64,000 nucleotides of DNA from Bursaphelenchus xylophilus (GCA_904066235.2 CAJFCV020000006.1:11098001-11162000), one strand, 5' to 3'; shown: positions 42,925 through 54,932, counted from the first letter of the stretch. A program made the numbers and translations. Notes: generated by a model from the sequence alone, not told the origin.

Positions 42925-43680
42925 TCGAAATTTGAAAAGAATAATTTTTAAAAAAACTGGAATTTTTCAAAATTTATCGCTTTTTGCTATCAAGATGACC
43001 GATTTTCTGGATTTTGATGTTCTCACCGGAATCACCGTGTCAGACTTGCCCTAGAACCATGTATCATTCGTCTCTGTCGCATTTCGTATCTTAGCTATTC
43101 AAGATTTTTTTTCCAGTCCTTCCCTATCGCCAACCCTTTTTTACATTTCCAATCTTTACTCCGAAAAACCGACTTTACATTCCCCATCCGCAAATGTAAC
43201 CGCGCCGAAAGTTCATGGGCAATATTTCACGCCCTCCCCGCCCAAGTTGCCCTCCGAAGACGCTTCTATTTTCGGAGCGCAAATCTGACGGCTTGAAAAT
43301 AAGCCGGGCGCCGTGATAAATGGCGCTTTGTGGCCGCAACTCAAAAGGAATCGGGTTGAGGACTTTTTGCTTTCGACCGCAAAGCGAGTGTTACAAGCCG
43401 CTTGTTTTGCGCGAAATCAAGGGTTTGCGAGAGGGGGGTTTGGCGGTATCATGGCGTCATTGAAATGACATTTTGATCATTGAGGTTTCTAAGGTTATTT
43501 TAAAGGTTCTTAGAGGGGATTAGGGATTACTTTTACCTTGGAAAATTAATGTCAAACTTCTGCACAATGAAAGGTAAGGTAAAAAAGAATGTATTTGTTA
43601 TAGAGGAGGTTTGTTGTTCAGAGGCTCGTTTTGTTATAGCAATTACTCTTGAAATCTCTAAAACCCTGAAATAGTTCTTT
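42925..43680. other. Gene-free stretch
   Basis: Nothing recognisable. 43150-43440 is GC-richer (GCGCCGTGATAAATGGCGCT and others), which could be conserved non-coding sequence, but I have no comparison to show it. Confidence 0.35.
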
Positions 43681-44028
43681 ATATAAAGGTGTTCATATAA
43701 GAATTAAAAATTTTGTTTTCCCAAATCGCGAGTTTCGGTGCACAAAAAAGTCGACGCCCAAATCGAAAAATTGGCGTCGGCTTAATTTTTTCAGCACCGA
43801 ATTCCGAAATGCCGGTGCTGACTTAAGCATTTAAGCTTTCGGTGCAGACTTAAGACTTTGTGCACTGATTTCGAAAAAACTTGAAAAAATTGACCGGATT
43901 TCAGAATTCGGTGCCGAGAAAAAAATAAGTCGACGCCAGTTTTTCGATTTGGGCGTCCACTTTTTTGTGCACCGAAAATCGCGATTTGGGAAAAAAAAAT
44001 TTTAATTCTTATATGACCACCTTTATAT
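43681..44028. mobile_element. 348-bp hairpin element
   Basis: The two halves are inverted copies over at least 125 bp each. ATATAAAGGTG…CATATAAGAATT, CCCAAATCGCG, TTTCGGTGCACAAAAAAGT and GACGCCCAAATCGAAAAA on the left reappear inverted on the right up to CACCTTTATAT. About 90 bp of spacer remain in the middle. A transcript would fold into a long, nearly perfect duplex. Confidence 0.85.
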
Positions 44029-45173
44029 GGAGATCTCGTTCAGTGGTCGCGCAGAACTTCCCCTTTTTGCACTTCTTTGGTTTATAAAAAATTACCACAT
44101 TTGAAATTTTCAGTATTTCTCAAACTTTATAAGCTTCATAGCTCTAGGCTTCTAAGCAGTCCCTGAATATCTTCGTTCACACTTTGGATAAGAGGATGGC
44201 TATGAAAAAAGGTTAAATTCTTTACGATTTGCTTACTAAAGATCAATTTGCGTCCTTGCAGTCTCATAATTTTACCATTCATTCATATTTACGAGGGAAG
44301 TCCTAGATTTTCTTTGAATTTGGCGTACATTTCGTACATAGGCCACATATCAATTCCTAAAAATTTTAGCTCGCGTTTTGCAGGCGCTGCCGAGATATTC
44401 AACAATATTTACCGCTGAGAGAGTACGTGGAGTGTGGAGAGAGAAAAATGTGTTTTGGCCACATCCTTGCTGATTTTACTTATGAGGAGTGATCTTTTAT
44501 TAAAGCATTGGCTTTATGGTAGAAACAGGAACTAAACTTTTTATCCAAAAAAATGTGATTTTTTGCAGCGAATTTCAACACAAATTCCCAAAAAAATCAC
44601 TTCTTCCGATCCAATTCCCCCCGTTCCATTTTCATCCCATTACTTCATACTTCCTTTCCGACCACTTGCATACTTTATATAACGTATTATCAATGTCGAA
44701 ACGAACTTCTCGATCGCTTCCCCCTGTCTACGACATTCCTATCAGCCCGCCCTCTATCAATCGTTGCATCGCACGGGAATCGGGCGGGTTTTTTGTCAAA
44801 GGGAAGCGTGCCGCAAAGGGCCCTGAGGCGGCGAATCAGAAGGCGCTTGTGATTCAGAGGCATGGGACGGGAATCCAATTTGTGCTATCTTTTTTTTATT
44901 GGAGTGGTATCGTAAAAGTGGCTGGGTTCGGGGTTATGGGGACGCCATAACCACCACATTTATGAGGTAGTAATGGAAGAGGGAGATGTTGCAATGTTTA
45001 GGGGGTAAATTTGAGTGGGGTAATTTCGACCGAATAATGACTTTGGTTTTTTGGGCTTGGGATTACTGTAGGCGATAGAAATGAAAAAATTGACAAAATG
45101 TAATTTGGCATAGAAATCGTTGTTTACTGAGCCTCTGGACAACACACTGTGATTGGCAATCCTGCCGGACTAA
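44029..45173. other. Gene-free stretch with a MITE-B fragment
   Basis: 44295-44530 is a reverse MITE-B fragment (AGCTCGCGTTTTGCAGGCGC, GAGAGAGTACGTGGAGTGTG, TTTATGGTAGAAACAGG). The open frame at 44516-44950 begins inside this fragment. Its part after 44690 has no family resemblance, so I do not call a gene. Confidence 0.45.
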
Positions 45174-45622
45174 CAGGGGAAGTACTCCAAGTGCGACGCT
45201 CAGATTATGATGAAACTTGGCACAAATTTAGAATTATTTTTTCTAAGATATATGTGAGAATCCTAGCTCGCGCTTTGCAGAAACAATCGAGATTTTTAGA
45301 TCGAAAGTCGGCCAAAATTCAGGACTTTTTGCCGAATTTCGGCACGAAAAGTTTCATGCCTATTTCTACCGTAAAGTATAATGTTTCTACAAAAAATCTA
45401 ATTTTTTCGCTCGAAACTGCCAAAGATATGGCCAAAAAAGTGTTTTGTCTCTGACCGCTCTCCACGTTTAGCGTGCTCTCTCGGCGGCAAAAATCGTTCG
45501 ATATCTCGGTGGCGTCGGCAAAGCGCGAGCTAAAACTTTCAGGAATTGATATTTAGTCCATACCCGACGTGTCGGCAAAATTTAACGAAAATCTGAGCGT
45601 CGCACTTGGAGTACTTCCCCTG
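45174..45622 (+). mobile_element. MITE-B, complete copy 2
   Basis: 449 bp, CAGGGGAAGTACTCCAAGTG to its inverted end CTTCCCCTG, TAA on both sides (45171-45173, 45623-45625). Very similar to copies 3 and 4. Confidence 0.92.
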
Positions 45623-46541
45623 TAAGACAATTTTCGCTGCTGGTCAAATTCGTCAGGCCAGCTCTGGGCCTTTTCCAATTTCCTCAGGCCATGCACGATT
45701 CCCACCGTTAGTTGAGACATGATTACTTTAATATTTTGTTGCACATGAAGAATAACCACTTTGATTCCGTTGAGACCTGCGCCAATCACAGCTTTTCGCC
45801 AACAACCGAGAAAGAATGAGATTTTGTGGCCATCCTTTCACCCTAAAATCTCGTTCTCTCTGCGAACGATGAGCTTGGCATCTTGAATTAGCCACGTTAT
45901 TGTTATTATTTTGTTATTATGTGGTCTGGTGAGGCAAGGCGCTAAACGGCGAAGATCTGCAGGCCAGGTTTAAATCGCCTTTTAAATTTTTAAGTTTTTT
46001 TGCATACTATATGAAACGAATGTGGCCAAGAAACTGTCTGTATGTGGTAAGCAGACTTCCATCACCCCACTCAATTTCCTACCGTAATCTCTATATTTCG
46101 AATTTAACAAGTCAAAAAGGGATATTCCTACTTCATCGATGACTCAAGGTGCTCAAAAATTCCCTGAAAAATTCGCAAAACTTTGCTTCTCTCAACTCTT
46201 TTCTTCCCCTACTTTTTTTGGCGCAACCATTTGTCAGCGGGCTCAATTCAACGTCGATTTCAAAGCGCCCGATCCGTGCTTAACAAATTGCCGGCGTTGA
46301 ACACGCGTTTGTAAAAACCGAATTAATATTTATGGGTTTTACTGTAAAGCAGCGGGTGCATGGGCGTACGGGTCGGGCGGAAGAAGGTAGACGAGAAAAA
46401 AGATGAGTCAAGCTACTTGCACTTACAAAGAAAAGAGTTATTGATATTAATGGAATGAGTTGAAGGGGATTAGAGAGGGGGTTTGGCAACTTTTGAAAAA
46501 GTATCTTTTGTTTAGTCATCATTTTTTTGGACTTAATCTTA
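45623..46541. other. Gene-free stretch
   Basis: No supportable gene or named repeat. Open frames at 45553-45789 and 46280-46558 (-) partly lie in MITE-B and have no family resemblance. Confidence 0.4.
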
Positions 46542-46990
46542 CAGGGGAAGTACTCCAAGTGCGACGCTCAGACTTTGATGAAACTGGGCACAAACTTAGA
46601 ACAATTTTTTCTAAGATATATGCGAGAATTCTAGCTCGCGCTTTGCAGAAACAGCCCAGATTTTTAGATCAAAAGTCGGCCAAAATTTTGGACTTTTTGC
46701 CGAATTTCGGATCGAAAAGTTTCATGCCTATTTCAACAGTAAAGGAAAATTTTTCCACAAAAAATCAAATTTTTCCGCTCGAAACTGCCAAAGTTATGGC
46801 GAAAACGCGCTTTTCTCTCTGACCGCTCTCCCCGTGTAGCGTGCTCTCTCGGCGGCAAAAATCGTTCGATATCTCGGCGGCGCCCGCAAAGCGCGAGCTA
46901 AAACTTTCAGGAATTGATATTTAGTCCATACCCGACGTGTGTGCCAAATTTAAAGAAAATCTGAGCGTCGCACTTGGAGTACTTCCCCTG
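46542..46990 (+). mobile_element. MITE-B, complete copy 3
   Basis: 449 bp, CAGGGGAAGTACTCCAAGTG to CTTCCCCTG, TTA on both sides (46539-46541, 46991-46993). Confidence 0.92.
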
Positions 46991-46995
46991 TTAGT

Positions 46996-47430
46996 AGGAA
47001 GCACAAGTGCGACGCTTAACTTTTGATGAATTTTGGCACAAATCGCGACTGATTTTTTTGAAGTCATATGCGAAACTTCTAGATCGCGCTTTGCAGAAAA
47101 GACCAAGGTTTTTAGATGAAAATTGGCAAAAATATTCCGCCTTTTTGCAAACTTTGGCATAAAAAGTTGCATTCCAATTTCTACAGTAGGTTGTAATTTC
47201 TCCACAAAAAAATTAATTTTTTCTTCACAAAACAAGCAAAGATATGGCCAAAAAGTATTTTTCCCTCTGACCGCCCTCAGCATTTAGCGTACACTCTCAG
47301 CTACAGAACTCGATGAGCATCACGGTTGCGGCAGAAAAGCGCGAGCTAAAATTTTCAGTAATTCATATCTTGCCTATTCAAAAAATATGTGCAAAATTTA
47401 AAGAAAATCTTAGCGTCGCACATGGGACCG
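46996..47430 (+). repeat. Older MITE-B copy beside copy 3
   Basis: It begins TAGGAAGCACAAGTGCGACG and ends TCTTAGCGTCGCACATGGGA. It is well diverged from copy 3, which inserted at its left edge. The two lie in the same direction. Confidence 0.75.
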
Positions 47431-47454
47431 AATGTAACTCTTCAAGCAGGCTTT

Positions 47455-47650
47455 TTGTTCTACTAGTCTGTTCCTAAAGTCGCTGGAGTGGTTTTTGGCG
47501 GTTGCACTGTGCAGAAAAAGCCAGAGTACAAGCGACACCCAAAAAGAACCTAATGCACGGTGCAAAAAGTAGGAAATTGCATAGTACATTTTTTGTGAGA
47601 AATTTTTTTGTTTTCTCACAAGAATCGCTCCAGCGACTTGTTAGATTTAT
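47455..47650. mobile_element. MITE-F copy
   Basis: ACTAGTCTGTTCCTAAAGTC with GCTGGAGTGGTTTTTGGC at the left. AATCGCTCCAGCGACTTGTT is the inverted right part. TTGCACTGTGCAG and ATGCACGGTGCAAA lie inside. Confidence 0.65.
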
Positions 47651-48280
47651 CGAATAAAACTATGTTGATATTTTATGGAATTACCGATCAAAACTTGACT
47701 CAAACAGGCTAAAAATCAAACTATTTGATCCACCTAACATTTTCAACACCACTAACAGCTCGTTTCCCAACTTTTCCTTCCCATTCCTCTTCATTTGACG
47801 TGAGTCCTTTGGGCCGGTGGAAATGGGGAAAGCAAGGTAAACCCGATGTTCGCGTGGCGCCCATAATTCACTCGGAACGGGGCCGACATCACGACAGGTT
47901 ATGATGAAAAAACAGCTGAATGTCCGCTCATCTTCACCCGATTACTTTTACGACTGTTTTTGTAAGAATTTTGGAAAAAGTTGGAAAGCAGGCGTTGGGT
48001 GATAATAAATTAATTTTTCCGTGGGTGATAGCGAATTTTGGAGCGAAAAAATAATATTTTTAGGGCTTTGGAGGCTAGAAATTTTTTATTTTTTGGGATT
48101 TTTGATTTTTTGACGATTTTTCGGCATCAAAATTTTGATGATTTACAAATCGTGAGTCAAAAAATTTTATTTTGAACTTTTTTGTATTTTATTTTTGCAT
48201 TTTTAAAATTTTTATTTTTTATGTTTTTTTGATCAAATTAACTTGGTTCTTTCCGAAGAACACATGTTAAAACTTTCATA
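47651..48280. other. Gene-free stretch
   Basis: No gene or named repeat. 47750-47960 is GC-richer; 48040-48240 is T-rich. Confidence 0.4.
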
Positions 48281-48289
48281 TTAGCTTTT

Positions 48290-48620
48290 TTCATAAAGTG
48301 CATGGACATTTTTTCCCTTTCGCACAGTGCATTTTAACCTTTTTCTCAGACTTGTCGCCAACGCACAGTGCATTCTTTATTTTCTTTTTTTGCACAGTGC
48401 AAGCCTCAAAATAGTCGTTTGCACCGTGCAAATTTCTGCGGCAGCGACAAAGTTAGAACTTCTTTTGTCGCGGCGATATTTCGATGCACAGTGCAAAAAA
48501 CAAAAAAAAAGGAAATGCACGGTGCAAGATGCCATATTTTTTGTGCACTGTGCGGACGAGAAAAATAAATAAATGTCCATGCACTCTATGAAAATAAACA
48601 TGTGTCTTAAAAACATGTAT
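48290..48620. repeat. TGCAC-palindrome cluster
   Basis: At least nine TTGCACNGTGCAA-type sites in 330 bp (for example 48323, 48364, 48390, 48420, 48486, 48519, 48543). The outer parts TTTTCATAAAGTGCATGGACAT (48289-48310) and ATGTCCATGCACTCTATGAA (48573-48593) are inverted copies, so the cluster is an element with defined ends. Confidence 0.7.
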
Positions 48621-50650
48621 TATGCATATTATGCCTAGTTTCATCCAAATTCAAAATATTTTTTTTTAAATTTTCCAAAAAATTTCAAAATTTTTTAAAA
48701 TTTCGCTTAATTTTCTTTTATTATCCCAAAATTAAGCGCAAATTTTCAAGCCTCGAAAGCCCGCAGCCGTCTGCGCCGGCTGCAGAACGTGTACCCATTC
48801 CATCGTCATCCGTCTTTTTTTGCTGACATTTGCCGCTCCTTTTCGGGGACAGCTGCGCGAAGAGTGAGGGAGATTGTGTGATCGGAAGGCATTTTTTTGC
48901 GCCCTCTTCAAAACGCCGTTTAGCGGCCGGCTTGATCATTAAATTTGGGAAGTGTGGCGTCATTTTTTGGAGGGTACTGTACATTTTTTTTGTCGATTTT
49001 TTTTCGATTTTTAGGTTGAAAAAAGATTTTTTTTTCTTAATTTTTTAAATTTTCTTGTAAAATAAATGAGAAAATTATTTTTTTTATATTTTTAACTTTT
49101 TCGACTTTCAAAAACTTTTGATGGTACAATAACATCAGCACAAAAAAAAAACAATTTTTTAGGTATCATCCTTCAATATTAGGCCAAATTGAGCCCTTTT
49201 TCCCGTCCCATGGCCCTACTTTTTTCAAAAAAAAATTTTTACCTTTATTGTTCAAATTTCCATCAAAAAATCCCAATTTCAACTAGTAGTCAAATCCACT
49301 TCCCATTTGATTACATTTCAATTGCCCCAGGGGCAATTAAGTCCCCTTTCCTCTTGCTTTTTGATCCAAATCGATTTGATTTGGCCTCCAAATCGGCCAT
49401 AAAAGTTTAATTGGTGCGGCTTTTCCCTCTGCGTTTTCGCCGGAGGGCATAAATAGTTGACCAATCGGCGCTCCGCCATTTGTGGCCTATTATTTGGATG
49501 ATATGGCCATTTTTTGAACAAAGAGTTTTCGTAATTTTTTTCCTCGCGCACTTGACATTTATATTATTTTATACAAAGGATGGGAGAAGGTCAGGTAGAA
49601 AGAAGGCGAATATTTGTGAGTAATGGCATGGAATTTGGGCCGAATGTTTCAATTTTGCTATAAATAGGGGCTTGGCGAGGTCTACAGACAAAAATTTTGA
49701 GTTTTTGGGCTTTTTCAAGATTTCCAAAAAATATGTCATCATGACGTATTTTTAACAAAAATTTTTTTTTTGATCTAAAAATGTTTTTGAGGTGTTAATT
49801 AGGGTGATTTTTTTTTGATTTTGCGATTTTTTACAATTTCCAAAAAATCGGTCATAATGACATATTTTTTTGAAAAGTTGTTAGAGGTTGCATATATCAA
49901 GGAAATTTGTAGCAAACTTCGTGTAAAATTTCTTTAAAATGTATTCCAAATTTTAGCTCAGCAAACATCGAGATGTAAATGACAAAAAATACAGTAAGTT
50001 CGGCGATTGTAGGCTTGAAAAGATTAGTATTTTATACTGGTAGCAGGCACAAAGTTTCTACAGAACGGTCAATTTTTTGGGCCGAAATTTCAAAACATTA
50101 CGGCCAATTTTTTCTCCAAAAAAGGTTCTTCATTTAGCAAAGCATCTAGTCCGTAAAAATTGTTGAATATCTTAGATGTCCCTGCAAAGAAAAAGTTAAA
50201 ATTTGTAGTGCTTAGCAGTTGAACCATACTCTGTACATCAGCCCAATTTCAAGAAGATTGATCTAATTTTTCTTGAGTAATTTCCTTATAAACTCACTTT
50301 GCTTTTCTTCTCGCTTTAGACTTTTCCTTACGATTGTCAAAACATTTGTCATTTGGCCAAAGGGCTTGTTTTTTCTCGCCTTGTTTTATCCATCATATTT
50401 GATCCTCACTCGCTCTGTTTTTTGTGTTGGAACAGGGAATTTTGGCTTTTGCCCGACGGAAAGATTAGCCGGTTCAAGTCGTCGTGCTTTTTGACTTATT
50501 TTTTTTCAAATTCCGATAATTCTTGAGGTTTGGAATGTCATAAACAAGCAGGATCAGTGAGAGCAACCCAGTAACTGTACACAATCTTGTTTTTTAATTA
50601 TTGTTTATTGAAAAAGTAGTTAAAATCATCAAAAAAATAAATTCACAACG
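48621..50650. other. Gene-free stretch, T-rich
   Basis: No gene is supported. 48740-48960 is GC-richer (GCAGCCGTCTGCGCCGGCTG) but shows no coding pattern. The rest is rich in ATTTTTT runs. Confidence 0.35.
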
Positions 50651-50651
50651 T

Positions 50652-50905
50652 GAGGATTGCGACGCTCAGATTTTCTTTAGCTTTTGCACACATTTCGGGG
50701 ACAGACCATATATCAATACTTGAAAATTTTAGTTCGCAATTCGCAAGGGCAGCCGAGATATTGAGCAATCTTCGAGACCGAGAGAGCACGCGGAATGCGG
50801 AGAGCGGTCAGAGAAAAAATGCTATTTTTTAGCATGATTTTTTACCAATTTCTTGCAGAAAGGCTTATTTTGTTTGCCGAAACAATATTCTCTACTGTAT
50901 AAATA
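50652..50905 (-). repeat. MITE-B fragment
   Basis: ATTGCGACGCTCAGATTTTC, AATTCGCAAGGGCAGCCGAG, CCGAGAGAGCACGCGGAATG, ATTCTCTACTGTATAAATA. Confidence 0.7.
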
Positions 50906-51501
50906 AAGGAAATATTAATAAGAATAAAGTAAAATGAAGATAGATGTTTTTCAAATTACATTTTTTTGCATTTTCTTTCTGTTTCCCCCTAAGAATCATT
51001 TCTTGACCCGCGACATCTCTTGACAACTTTTTCAGTAAGCCTCGGTCCCATCAGATCCCTCTGTATTAACCTAAATCCCCCCAGGCTTAAAGCCGAAGCG
51101 GAGGTTTTGACAAGAAAAAGCGCCCAGCAGCCGTCTCCCGTCTATTAGGCGCCTCTTCGATTAAAAGGACGTTTCGCTTTTCACTCATTCCGTTTTGATT
51201 ACATAACAGCCTCAGGGCACTCACTGACTTGCCCTCCTTTCCCCCACCCCTGATTGCGGGTGATAGGCGAAGGAGAAGCCGGCGGGGCCACAAAAAGCGT
51301 TTTTAATGTCGAAGCGACGGGGGGTTCAAATAACCGCTCGTTCTCGCGTCGTTCTTAACTCATTTTTGAGGGGATGGGCAGAGGATATAAGTATAGTAAA
51401 AATAGCTCATGATAGACCCTGAATGACGTGATTTTATTGTAGTAAATGCAGTCAGAAAGCCCTAAAAACAGTAAGAAGCCCAGCAAAATTTTTTTTTCTT
51501 A
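50906..51501. other. Gene-free stretch
   Basis: Nothing recognisable. 51020-51340 is GC-rich with many CG dinucleotides but no accepted open frame. Confidence 0.35.
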
Positions 51502-51950
51502 CAGGGGAAGTACTCCAAGTGCGACGCTTAGATTCTGATGAAACTTGGCACAAATTTAGAATAATTTTTTCTAAGATATATGCAAGATTCTTAGCTCGCG
51601 CTTTGCAGAAACAACCGAGATTTTTAGATCGAAAGACGGCGAAAATTTAGGACTTTTTGCCGAATTTCGGCGCGAAAATTTTCATGCCCACTTCTACTGT
51701 AAAGGATAATGTTTCTACAAAAAATCAAATTTATCCGCACGAAACTGCCAAGGTTATGGCCACAAAGCGTTTTTCTCTCTGACCGCTCTCCGCGCATAGC
51801 GTTCTCTCTCGGCGGCAAAGATCGTTCAATATCTCGGCGGCGCCCGCAAAGCGCGAGCTAAAACTTTCAGGAATTGATATCTAGTCCATACCCGACGTGT
51901 GTGCAAAATTTAAAGAAAATCTGAGCGTCGCACTTGGAGTGCTTCCCCTG
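51502..51950 (+). mobile_element. MITE-B, complete copy 4
   Basis: 449 bp, CAGGGGAAGTACTCCAAGTG to GCTTCCCCTG, TTA on both sides (51499-51501, 51951-51953). Confidence 0.92.
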
Positions 51951-51956
51951 TTAGTT

Positions 51957-52111
51957 AGTCTCTCGGAAAAATAATGAGCTCATTGCCTCTGCGCCGATCG
52001 CATCGTTGAGGTGAAACTCAACTTGATCTAGTTGCAACACAGTTTATTTTCTCGACGGTGATGCGGTTTTCGATGCGACAGAGTGCCTATTATTTTCCCG
52101 ACAGACTGATA
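51957..52111 (+). mobile_element. MITE-A1 copy
   Basis: AGTCTCTCGGAAAAATAATG … TTATTTTCCCGACAGACTGAT, forward interior. It lies only a few bases after MITE-B copy 4. A further right-end fragment is at 52293-52353 (GCGGCGATGCGATTTTCGAT … TTTTCCCGACAAACTGATA). Confidence 0.8.
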
Positions 52112-52353
52112 GACCCTATGTGAAGGATTTCGTTGAACGGAGGTTCATTTGGCTTAAAATTGTCTCTCGAGAACTCAGAAATTGTTTGTTATAGATGGCT
52201 TTTGCTCTATAGAGGTTAACTGTGAAATATTTCGATGAAAAATTATCAATTTTGACGCTTTTTGGCCAAAAAATACGGTTTATTTGGTCACTCGTTAGCG
52301 GCGATGCGATTTTCGATGCGACAGGGTGCTCATTATTTTCCCGACAAACTGAT

Positions 52354-52899
52354 ATTACAGTGAAACCTCCGTAGTAAATCAAGCCTCCTTGCAACGACAC
52401 CTGTTTATACCCAACAATTTTAAAAGTCCCAGGAATCAATTTTTGGCCAAAATCAAAATCCTCGGTACAACAAAACCCTTTTATATATAGTCACCAATTT
52501 TTTTTATTTTCTGTAATTTGTTATACACGAGTTTTTATTGCACATAAAATTTGCACTTTTCCAAAAACACTTGTTTTTGTAGTAATATCACTTTTCCTCG
52601 GCTTCAAGGCACGCTTCATCTTGAAAAAAAGAGTATTACTTTTGGCTGACTTTTCTCCCCTCCAAAAGTTGTCTGAAGAGGGAAAAATATTGTTTTTAGA
52701 TCGTTGTTCATGATAAGCGCTGAAAAAAGCCTGTGGAAAAAAAAGTTTTTTCGAATGTTAGAATGTCGCGCGCGCAGTGGAATTACTCAACGGTTTGAGA
52801 GGGGTTGAAGAGGGAGAGAGAGAGATCAATTCGGAGAGGGAACTCGGAGGGAAGTTTTTTTTTTGATGTAAAAAAAAGTATTGGCCAAAAAATGTTTAT
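52354..52899. other. Gene-free stretch
   Basis: No gene or named repeat. 52815-52835 is a short (GA)n run. Confidence 0.4.
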
Positions 52900-52904
52900 T
52901 TTAG

Positions 52905-53625
52905 CGACATGCACTGTGCAAAAACGAAAGTTTACTTTGCACTGTGCAATTTCTTATTTTTTGCACCGTACAGTGGGGTTTTTATGCACAGTGCAAAATC
53001 CAAGAATTACTCCAGCGACTTTACAAACGACGTAGTATTAGTCTGTCGAGAAAATAATGTGGATTTCATACTAGCTTCTTCACAGAGTCGATGGAGTGAT
53101 TTTGGCGACATGCACTGTGCAAAAACGAAAGTTTACTTTGCACTGTGCAATTTCTTATTTTTTGCACCGTGCAATAGGCATTTTCTGCACAATGCAAGCG
53201 CCAAAAATCATTCCAGCGACTTCAAGAACAAGTTAGTATTAGCCTGTCGGGAAAATAATGTGAATTTCATACTAGTTCGTTTACAAGGTCGCTGAACTGA
53301 TTTTAGCGACATGCACTGTGCGAAAATGAAAATTTGCTTTGCACCGTGCAATTTCTTACTTTTTGCACCGTGCACTGGACTTTTTGGGCTGTGGCTCGCA
53401 CCCTGACTTTTTCTGCACAGTGCAAACGCCAAGAATTGCTCCAGCGGCTTTTCGAACGGCCTTGGATCTGTCTGTCGGGAAAATAATGTGGATTTCATTC
53501 TAGCTTGTTCACATGGTCGATGAAGTGACTTTAGCGACATGCACTGTGCAAAAACAAAAGTGCACTTTGCACTGTACAATTTACTATTTCTTCTTGCACT
53601 GTGCATTAGGCATTTTAAAATTTCT
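52905..53625. repeat. Four tandem composite units (MITE-F + MITE-A2 end)
   Basis: Units begin near 52905, 53100, 53310 and 53537 with GCGACATGCACTGTGCAAAAAC or close variants. The first three contain TTTGCACTGTGCAATTTCTTA, then TCCAGCGACTT, then a MITE-A2 left end (TCTGTCGGGAAAATAATGTG) and TTTCATACTAGC leading into the next unit; the fourth stops after TTGCACTGTGCATTAGG. The repeat unit is therefore a joint of two element types, 195-227 bp long. Confidence 0.75.
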
Positions 53626-54139
53626 ATAAAAAAATTTTTTTTTGAAAAATTTTTTACCTTTTTTTTCTTTTTTTCATCCATTCAATTCATTGTACCAATA
53701 CATACTTTTGGTTTACGATACCGTATTTTACCGTAATCCCTTTTCTCTCCAGCCTACCGTAATCCCCCCTCACCAATTTCTCTCCCCTCTCCATTTCTGT
53801 ATTCGTTGATTATGACTCACTCTTCGAATTGACCCCTCGAAATTCACATGGAAAGAGTTCCCTGGGAGCGCAAGGAGGACGTAGAAAAAGAAACATGGGC
53901 CCAGATGATCGATTTGAAGCCATCGTTTTCCGAGTGATGACCTTTTCAAATTGTGTGAAATTTTTTGTTTGGCAAGTGCTCTTGATGCGAATCCTGCCAA
54001 AAGGGGAGTCTTTTGAGCTTTGGGGGTTGAAATTTGGAATAAATTTTTTTTTCATTTGGAAAAGTTGATCAGTTTTGGACTATAGATTCATCTCAGAATT
54101 TATGGTAAATTTTTTGTTGTTAATAAAATTTTATTAAAT
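53626..54139. other. Gene-free stretch
   Basis: I see no gene. Open frames on both strands at 53770-54068 overlap each other and have no family resemblance. Confidence 0.4.
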
Positions 54140-54715
54140 GCTTGCACAGTGCAAAAAAACCAATTTTTTTCACCGCACCGTGCAATTTTTACCTTTTTGT
54201 ATTTTGCACAGTACAATATTCGGAATTTAAATTTTTTTTGCTGTAGATTTAAAGTGCAGTGTAGAAATGCTTCGCCATCATTCCAATTTGTTGATCGAGC
54301 CGCCTGCACGAGCAAAGATTTTTGTTTTTTGACCGCACTGTGCAATTTTTTATTTTTTTATTTTGCACAGTGTAGTATTTATAAATTAAAAAAAAATTTG
54401 CTAAACGTAAAGAAAAATTCAGTCTAGATTTTTCATGGTCAATTTCAATCTTTATCGAGCCCTCTGCCCAAGGAAAAAATAATTTTTTTAACCGCACTGT
54501 GCAATTTTTATTTTTTTATTTCGCACAGTGCAATTTTCAAAAATATCAATTTTTTCACCGATAAATTAGAAATTACAGCCACGGTGATATCTTTTTTTGC
54601 TAGTTTGATTTCTTTCTGAGCTTCTCGCACAGTGCAAAAATAAGTTTTTTTGACTGCACGGTGCGAAATTTTAAAATCAAAGTTTTTTGCACCGTGCAGT
54701 CACTCTTTTTTTAAA
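54140..54715. repeat. TGCAC-palindrome cluster
   Basis: About ten TTGCACNGTGCAA-type sites (for example CTTGCACAGTGCAAAA, CGCACCGTGCAAT, CGCACTGTGCAAT twice, TTGCACCGTGCAG). They alternate with T-rich stretches; a TTTTTATTTTTTTATTT(T/C)GCACAGTG phrase recurs twice with about 150 bp spacing. Confidence 0.65.
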
Positions 54716-54932
54716 TCATGTTCTAATCAAGTTTTTAGACTTTAACCAAGTTTTTTGTATTTCTAAAACTCTTTTTTTTCCAAAGATTCTTCACTTTTTC
54801 CAACAAAATCTCAATTTTTTTATTTGTTTTCACTCTCTCCCACACACTTTCCGCGCGATTACTCAAATCCCCTTGTCAATCCGAAATATTCAAATTTCGG
54901 AAAACAAACGGCAGTAAAAAGTGAAACGCCGG

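Noticed and set aside
44516..44950. 144-residue open frame on +
   Set aside because: It begins inside a MITE-B fragment. The remaining part has no family resemblance.
52909..53295. Open frame with repeated MHCAKTKVYFALCNFLFFAP segments
   Set aside because: It looks like a repeat protein but is the translation of the TGCACTGTGCAA tandem array. Similar MH(C/S)A… frames occur at every such cluster on both strands.
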